Shown here: piece after piece, positions 58,405 through 64,000 of the stretch | Layout: every line of letters begins with the position of its first letter | How positions within the stretch are numbered: the first letter of the stretch is position 1 | DNA from: Megaustenia siamemsis | Lineage: Eukaryota > Mollusca > Gastropoda > Stylommatophora > Ariophantidae | DNA: 64,000 nucleotides | Assembly (NCBI GenBank): GCA_032433765.1 | Contig: JAVIAB010000156.1 | Coordinates: 88,431,150 to 88,495,149 of the forward strand | Reading direction: 5' to 3' | Made by a program: the position numbers and the translations under genes | Notes under the pieces: generated by a model | What the model saw: the letters and a program-made list of their open reading frames with translations, nothing else | What the model was told of the DNA's origin: nothing | The model's database searches: none

Positions 58405-59450
58405 TATCAGAGAATAGACTACACAAAATAATAGACATAACAATAAAAGATTGCAACAAGAAAGGTATCAGTCGGAATAGTAAGAAAATAGAAGTAATGG
58501 TTATATCGAAGAAACAATCGTCACCTTCATGCAGCATAAAAATAAACAAGACAAATCTGAAACAAGTGCAACGCGTCAAATACTTGGGCACAATAATAAC
58601 ATCAGATAGAAGATGCACCTCAGAAATTATAAAGTAGAATAGCTCAGGCCAAAATAGCATTTCAGAAAATGAAAAACGTTTTATGCAACAAATCTATGTC
58701 AAAAGAAGTGAGAAAGAGAGTTCATCTGTGCTATATGCAGCAATTCTGACCTATGAAGCGAATCGTGGACAGTAGATAAACAAATGAAAAGACAATTAGA
58801 GACCACAGAGATGGTATTTCTCAGAAGAATGTTGAAAGTTCCCTGGACAGATAACAAGACCAATGAGGAAGTTCTTAAAGAGGCCAACACAAAAAGGAAG
58901 CTCCTAAAAACATCAGAAAGAAACAATCAACATTTTTCGGGCACATCATGAGAAGAGGTAAGTTGGAATACTTTGTTACAACTGGGAAAATACAGGGAAA
59001 GAGAGATCGCTGACGACAAAGATAGAAGATACTAGATAGTTTGGTGTCATGGCATAGAAAATAGACAATAACAGAATTGTTTAATTTTTCGTACGCCAGC
59101 TTTTATCTCTGACGAAGCCGCGAGAGACTAGGAACTGAATTTTGCGTGTCTGCCGGCAGATAACTTTGACTTTGGAGGTACTCATATTTTTTTCCGTCGA
59201 TGAGTAATTGACGTTTCAAGCCGCGTCTCGCTGCTGAGACCAAAACTGGTTGCCGCAGAGAGAAATCATAAATAAAAATCCCAACCGTGCAGCCGGGATT
59301 TGAACCCACAACCTCTCTGTCTCGAGGCCGGCGTCTTGCCTCGAGACCAATCAGTCCCTCCCCCCTCCCCACCATTAACAGAATTGATACAATGCACTGT
59401 AGATATAAGATTGTGGAAGGACATGATCGCCTACGCCATGATGATGATAT
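58405..59450 (+). mobile_element. LINE fragment L-B2 (same family as L-B), with a SINE inside
   Basis: The + strand reads 'ENRLHKIIDITIKDCNKKGI', 'NSKKIEVMVISKKQSSPSCS' and then IKINKTNL, followed by 'QRVKYLGTIITSDRRCTSEI'. Frame-broken C-terminal blocks follow: 'VRKRVHL', 'LETTEMVFLRRMLKVPWTD', 'FFGHIMRRGKLEYFVTTGKI'. It ends with 'TELIQCTVDIRLWKDMIAYA' and atgatgatg at about 59440. A SINE (59080-59375) splits the last part. This copy has a single KYLGTIIT block and no foreign block between 'EVMV' and 'KKQSS'. It is therefore the reference that reveals both events in L-B. Confidence 0.83.
59069..59386 (-). mobile_element. tRNA-derived SINE (antisense) with an 11-bp target-site duplication
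   Basis: The body 59080-59375 (296 bp) is bordered by taacagaattg on both sides (59069-59079 and 59376-59386). On the minus strand, near its 5' end, it has a textbook B box (gtgggttcaaatcccggc, about 59287-59305). The preceding tRNA-like part has room for a long variable arm (gccggcctcgagacagagag), suggesting a Leu- or Ser-type tRNA ancestor. The A box region (tgattggtctcgaggc) is weaker. It is a different SINE from the one at 17193-17448. The minus-strand frame 'DREVVGSNPGCTVG' is the usual chance translation of such a tRNA head. Confidence 0.87.
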
Positions 59451-60259
59451 GTGTATCACCGTGAAGCCAATGTCACAATTGTATCCTTCCTGTAAGGAAA
59501 TTATCATCGTGTTGCTTCTTCCAGGCAGAGAGATAAATCTGTCAATCCTCTCTTGCTTACTATTTATGAGGAAACATTAACAAATAGAAACAATTGTATG
59601 TTAGAAGCTTTACGTGATTAGTGGACGACACAGATTAAACGACGTTTCGGCCCAATAGGCCTTCAGCAGGAACAAAAAAAAACACACACACGGATATGTA
59701 AGTAAAACTAATAACGAAACATCCAAATCAAAAATAATCGAAATATGTTAACGACAATAAAAATGTTTATCCTGTGTGTCAGGCCGAGGTCAAAATGTAA
59801 AGGAAATGGTAACCTGAGTGTGGCTGTCGTGAATGTGCAGAAATGTGCGCAAATGCACACATAACCAGAGGCGTTCACACAGGGGTCAGTGTGCAAACAC
59901 AAAGGAGAAAGAAAAGAACAGCAGACCAACAGGTGCTCAAAAGGCGGCGAGAGTGAGATGTCCGAGAGTGGGGTACAATAAAAACAAATAAGGGGTAAGG
60001 AGCACAGAAAAAAGGTATAGTGGAGAACACCGAAGTGTCTTATTAGGTACTCGAGGAGGAGAACTATAAATAGCATGGCATAGTAAGTAGACCAAAGAAC
60101 CCAAATATGTGCAGTAGAGAAGGCTATGCAAAAGTGAAGGAGCAACCAAAAGGAAACTATGTGTATGAGTGTGATACATCCATGCCTCGTGGGGTCGGCG
60201 AACCATACTGGACTATGAGGCGATTTTCCAAAGTATAGCCCCTTACTATTAATGAGATT
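59451..60259. other. Non-satellite sequence with a hammerhead-like motif; possible mobile-element end
   Basis: No gene is recognised. At 59640-59672 the minus strand reads ctgctgaaggcc, tattg, ggccgaaacgtc. This resembles the conserved core and stem II of a hammerhead ribozyme (CUGANGA, stem-loop, GAAAC, GUC) with a changed core base. Such motifs are known at the ends of Penelope-like elements. On the plus side a poly-A and (AC)n run follows (59673-59693). The minus-strand open frame 60262-59708 (184 residues, hydrophobic) has no family signature and is not called as a gene. Confidence 0.4.
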
Positions 60260-60507
60260 CATAGACCATGTAACCAGTATATGCCTGCTTCATAGACCAT
60301 GTAACCAGTATATGCCTGCTTCATAGACCATGTAACCAGTATATGCCTGCTTCATAGACCATGTAACCAGTATATGCCTGCTTCATAGACCATGTAACCA
60401 GTATATGCCTGCTTCATAGACCATGTAACCAGTATATGCCTGTTTCATAGACCATGTAACCAGTATATGCCTGCTTCATAGACCATGTAACCAGTATATG
60501 CCTGCTT
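60260..60507. repeat. 31-bp tandem array grown from LINE RT motif A, 8 copies
   Basis: catagaccatgtaaccagta recurs every 31 bp from 60260, and at 60508 the last junction continues as the LINE sequence catagactacactaaagc. About 20 bp of each unit (tatatgcctgcttcataga) is the LINE motif A sequence present once in L-D at 39497-39517. The other 11 bp (ccatgtaacca) are not from that place. Confidence 0.95.
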
Positions 60508-61030
60508 CATAGACTACACTAAAGCTTTTGATAGAATACACCATAATCAACTTATAGAATACCTAAAAGAGATACATCTAGATGACATGGACATACGACT
60601 AATATGTAATCTATATTGGGAGCAAACAGCAATAATAAAATATAACAAAGAGAACTCTACACCCATTGATATAAAAAGTAGGAGTAAAACAGGGATGCAT
60701 CCTATCACCAAGCTTGTTCAATCTATACACTAAGCAAATCTTTAAAAACATCACAGAGATGCCAGGCCTAAACATTAATGGAAAGATAATCAATAACCTA
60801 AGATATGCTGACGATACTGTACTACTAGCAGAAAATCCTAAAGAACTACAACAATTACTTAATGAAATAAACATGACAAGCAAAAAATATGGACTAGATA
60901 TGAATATAAAAAAGACTAAAACTGTGTCATAAACATTTTGGGGCATGTTAAAAGACACAACAGCCTACTACAATTAATCTTGGAAGGTAAAAGAGGCAGA
61001 GGCAGACCAACACTAACATAGACGAGTTAC
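60508..61030 (+). pseudogene. LINE copy L-D2, RT core, internally deleted
   Basis: Motif A 'CFIDYTKAFDRIHHNQLI' (catalytic Asp intact) is followed by 'DMDIRLICNLYWEQTAIIKY' and a one-base frameshift in the 'KxGVxQGC' region (about 60680). 'LFNLYTKQIFKNITEMPGLN' and '[19 protein letters not shown]' (YADD intact) come next, to 'LDMNIKKTKT'. A deletion then joins this directly to the C-terminal 'FWGMLK' block (normally FLGHVKRHNS) and 'GKRGRGRPTLT'. Compared with L-D roughly 330-350 bp are missing. The copy is non-functional. Confidence 0.87.
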
Positions 61031-61515
61031 ATATGTGTGATTGTATTGGAATGTTTGGTTGCATTGGAATGTGTGGTTGTATTAGAATGTATTTGTATTA
61101 GAATGTGTGGTTTTATTGGAAGGTTTGGTTGTATTGGAATGTGTGGATTTATTGGAATGTGTGTTTGTATTGGAGTGTGTTTGTTTTGGAATATTTGGTT
61201 GTTTTGGAATGTGTGGATCTATTGGAATGTGTGGTTGTATTGGAATGTGTGGATCTATTGGAATGTGTAGTTGTATTGGAATGTGTGGTGTATTGGAGTG
61301 TGTTTTTATTGGAATGTGGTTGTATTGGAATGTTTGGTTGTATTGGAATGTGTGGTTTTATTGGAATGTGTAGTTGTATTAGAATGTGTGCTTCTATTGG
61401 AATGTGTTGTTATATTGGAATGTGTTGTTATATTGGAATGTGTGATTGTATTGGAATGTGTGGTTATATTGAAATGTGTGGTTGTATTAGAATGTGCGGT
61501 TGTATTATATGGCAT
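61031..61515. repeat. 18-bp tandem array, about 27 copies
   Basis: The unit is attggaatgtgtggttgt, with small variants (gatcta, tttatt). 18 is a multiple of 3, so frames stay open; no coding is implied. It starts where L-D2 breaks off. Confidence 0.93.
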
Positions 61516-62730
61516 TGAAATTATTGAAATTACAATCCTTAAACACAAGAACATGACATTGAAATAGTTGACCTTTGAGGCTAAACATTGGAAGCTGTTT
61601 CGTTATATTTCGAGCCCTGATCAAAGAAGAAAGCACGCGCTCAGTGACCGGACATTGTCAAGATGGCTGAATGAAGATTGTCATGTTTCTACAGGAAGTG
61701 GGTCAGCACGGACATTTGAATGGAAAACTTTGAGAAAGAAGAGATTAAACGAGAGATCTATAGAGTTTTGGATCGTAAAGAATTAATGTCGCTACAGATA
61801 CTGTACTTAGACAGAACCAACACATTGACATATTCAGAACCACTCTATGGGATACTACCTACTGATGAACAATTGAGTCTACGGCCCTGGTTTGTGTAAG
61901 ACAAGAAATATACAGCCTAGCTGTACAATCGTTCATACGGCAATCAACTGGTAAGAATAACAAAGAAAGTAACAGATTTAATCATTTTGTGAAGTCTACA
62001 GAACTTTTGTGATTACAATTTTTGGGTCAAAAATGGGATATTTTTCTAGGATAAGTAATTATTCAGGCATTAAGGAAATTGTGAAGGGAAACATTTGTCA
62101 AGGCACTCATAGAAGGTAGGCATTCGCACATTCAACATACGAGCCGAGCCGTAACGGTTTGCCATCGTCCGCACATAATGGCCGGCCCTGCTGTGAGTGG
62201 CTGTATGTACTAGGAGATAAGCTCACATATCAAATGTAGCAACTGTGTGCGGCAGCCTGCAGATACTCCACTGTTTACTGTTGTCTGCCAATTCACAAAT
62301 AGTAGCATAAATGACACCTACGGTACACCATACTCACGTCTCATAAAATTCACAAACGATCGAACGCGCGGGCTGTACCAATCTCGATAGAGGGGCTCAC
62401 TTGAGCCAATTTCCACCGCAGCCTGTAGCCCCCCATCGACCAGGAATGGGTATGAGCCAGGCAGCTCCACGCGCGCTCTGGCCAGACCCGTGCACCCCTC
62501 CACCCCACCCCCTGCAGGTCGGTGAGCCGACATCGGTTGGTGGTGACTTTCCCTTCAACACAAAACCTGCTCCATGTTCCTCTGACATCTCGGATTAGCC
62601 TGCATTGGCCACGGTAATGCCGGGATATGTGTGCACCTCAAGTGTGATAACAGTAGCCGCGGATGCCATTACTCATTGAAGTGCTCTGTCCTCCGTTACG
62701 TAACGGCTGCCAGTTGAGCAACATCGTCGG
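61516..62730. other. Unique sequence, partly CpG-richer
   Basis: 61516-62100 is AT-rich with nothing recognised. From about 62140 CG dinucleotides and GC content rise clearly (for example gagccgagccgtaacgg, cggccggccc, cacgcgcgctctgg). Several 60- to 70-residue frames overlap on both strands, which is what a GC-rich non-coding stretch produces. No family signature is seen. Confidence 0.5.
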
Positions 62731-62755
62731 TGTGTGTGTGTGTGTGTGTGTGTGT
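62731..62755. repeat. (GT)n microsatellite, in a duplicated context
   Basis: The phrase catcgtcgg-(tg)n-tcttcacc occurs twice in a row (62722-62763 and 62763-62787) with different numbers of TG units. Confidence 0.92.
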
Positions 62756-62759
62756 CTTC

Positions 62760-63460
62760 ACCATCGTCGGTGTGTGTGTGTCTTCACCGTCGTTGAGCCT
62801 TCTCCAGCATTCCTTCAGTAAAACAATGTCAGAATGTGTCCGGATATATCGTTGGAGGAGTAAGTGACGAGCTGGGATACACGATCCACGGATGCACGCG
62901 GTAAGTTCTCGTTAATCTTCTCGTGCTTCCCCCAACCCAGTCAGTGCACACACTTCTACCTTAGAGAACAGAATTAGCAATAATTAGTACATTCGTTGTT
63001 TGTTAACATCAGAATATCGGAGAACTGCCAGCATCAGTAGCTGCATCTTGAGGCTAGGACACATTCCCTTAGATTGGGTACCTGAAAGGAAAACAGATGT
63101 TGGGGGGGGGGGGAGGAATATCGATTTTCCCGAGTCACCCAAAAGTGCTAGCGCACTCAGCGAGACCTCGTCTTTGGCACATTTTCCAGCGCTCTATCCA
63201 TGTGTGACCTTCACCGGGCTGTGACCGCTGCTTTATGTTTACTTGTGAATGATGTCACAGTTGTCTGCCAGCCCTTCCGATGAATATACTCGCCAACAAG
63301 TAGAAGGAACGACTAGACAGCTGCGCGACACCATCCTGGCAATATATACATTCAAGATGGCGGTCCTTGCCGATGACGTGTTTGGCGGTGTCTTCCTATT
63401 CATTTTTTTCTGTTTATTTTCCTGTGTCTGGTTTGTCATTTGTCAGCCGGTATTGTCCAG
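62760..63460. other. Unique sequence with a splice-donor-like site; candidate 5' exon region
   Basis: At 62899-62906 the sequence cg|gtaagttc is a strong match to a splice donor. It lies downstream of the CpG-richer stretch, so a non-coding first exon of an unseen gene to the right is conceivable. A (G)n run lies at about 63103-63113. The minus and plus frames between 63000 and 63440 show no known domain. This is only a possibility; no coding exon was identified. Confidence 0.25.
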
Positions 63461-63668
63461 GTCAGTGTTTCATGTGTGGCATCTATCAGAGAGAAAAACG
63501 GAGATAACTTCTGTATCTGTGCTGAATGGGTGGTGTGTAGCGTGGTGGTTGGGTAGATGTTCAGTTCAGTGTTTCATGTGTGGCATCTATCAGAGAGAAA
63601 AACGGAGATAACTTCTGTATCTGTGCTGAATGGGTGGTGTGTAGCGTGGTGGTTGGGTAGATGTTCAG
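63461..63668. repeat. 104-bp direct duplication
   Basis: tcagtgtttcatgtgtggca occurs at 63462 and 63566. The two 104-bp copies are essentially identical. Confidence 0.95.
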
Positions 63669-63717
63669 GATTGCCAAGACCAGAGACAAGTACAGTAGGC
63701 CCATATGATCAACACCG

Positions 63718-64000
63718 GGTAGAGTTGATCTTACAGCAGGTGTCACGGGTCACCAGGTAGGGTTGATCTTACAGCAGGTGTCACGGGTCACCAGGTAGGG
63801 TTGATCTTACAGCAGCTGTGACGGGTCACCAGGTAGGGTTGATCTTACAGCAGCTGTGACGGGTCACCAGGTAGGGTTGATCTTATAGCAGGTGTCACGG
63901 GTCACCAGGTAGGGTTGATCTTACAGCAGCTGTGACGGGTCACCAGGTAGGGTTGATCTTACAGCAGCTGTGGCGGGTCACCAGGTAGGGTTGATCTTAC
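63718..64000. repeat. 38-bp tandem array running off the right edge
   Basis: gttgatcttacagcag recurs every 38 bp from 63724. Units alternate between gcaggtgtcacgggt and gcagctgtgacgggt. The array continues beyond the window. Confidence 0.95.

Noticed and set aside
59708..60262. 184-residue hydrophobic minus-strand open frame with several possible membrane segments
   Set aside because: No family signature. It overlaps a region with mobile-element character, and similar lengths arise by chance in this composition. Not called as a gene.
63000..63760. Short open frames of 60-120 residues near the right end
   Set aside because: No known domain. Two of them lie in the 104-bp duplication, so their similarity to each other is trivial.

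Overview
This is a eukaryotic, almost certainly invertebrate-animal, repeat-dominated window. I found no convincing host protein-coding gene, no rRNA and no functional tRNA. The content is (i) very long tandem arrays, (ii) at least ten copies or fragments of non-LTR retrotransposons (LINEs), mostly lacking their 5' endonuclease part, (iii) two tRNA-derived SINEs, (iv) one complete but frameshifted mariner DNA transposon and (v) a few short stretches of unique sequence. The LINE families and the SINE type are of the kind common in molluscs and other lophotrochozoans. That placement is inference from family resemblance only.

Layout: 1-644, 78-bp array; 681-5583, 55-bp array; 5594-10422, a LINE (L-A, + strand) broken by its own 44-bp and 74-bp internal expansions and by an antisense RTE-like LINE (L-E, 7806-9945) with a long open reading frame; 10550-14765, unique DNA plus 27-, 21- and 33-bp arrays; 14770-18890, an antisense LINE (L-B) that contains a 14-copy 75-bp in-frame expansion, a same-strand LINE 3' fragment, a SINE and an opposite-strand LINE fragment, the last two with target-site duplications; 18945-24095, 29/36-bp satellite; 24519-33810, a second satellite superfamily (50-, 38/39- and about 48-bp units) interrupted by an RNase H LINE fragment (L-F) and by an RTE-like LINE with an 11-bp target duplication (L-G); 33853-40525, more LINE pieces (L-H, an L-A relative, L-C in two facing copies, L-D); 41001-53282, a 12.3-kb satellite of 30/31-bp units running seamlessly into a LINE reading frame (L-I); 53815-58235, a satellite split by the mariner; 58405-61030, LINE copies L-B2 (with a SINE) and L-D2; 61031-64000, an 18-bp array, a unique and somewhat CpG-richer stretch, and a 38-bp array running off the end.

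The most interesting theme is that several tandem arrays appear to have been born inside LINE reverse-transcriptase reading frames. In seven places the repeat unit is recognisably a piece of the LINE coding sequence next to it: 44 bp at 5995-7183, 74 bp at 9983-10204, 75 bp at 15279-16328, 20 bp at 37825-37897, 24 bp at 38788-38907, 30/31 bp at 41001-53282 and 31 bp at 60260-60507. For three of these, a related copy without the expansion is present elsewhere in the same window. Dead LINE copies therefore look like a recurrent seed for minisatellites and satellites here, and the larger arrays then acquired higher-order repeat structure.

Limits: all boundaries of degenerate LINE pieces are read by eye and are good to perhaps 10-50 bp. 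LINE clade names are tentative. Copy numbers in near-identical arrays depend on the assembly being right.
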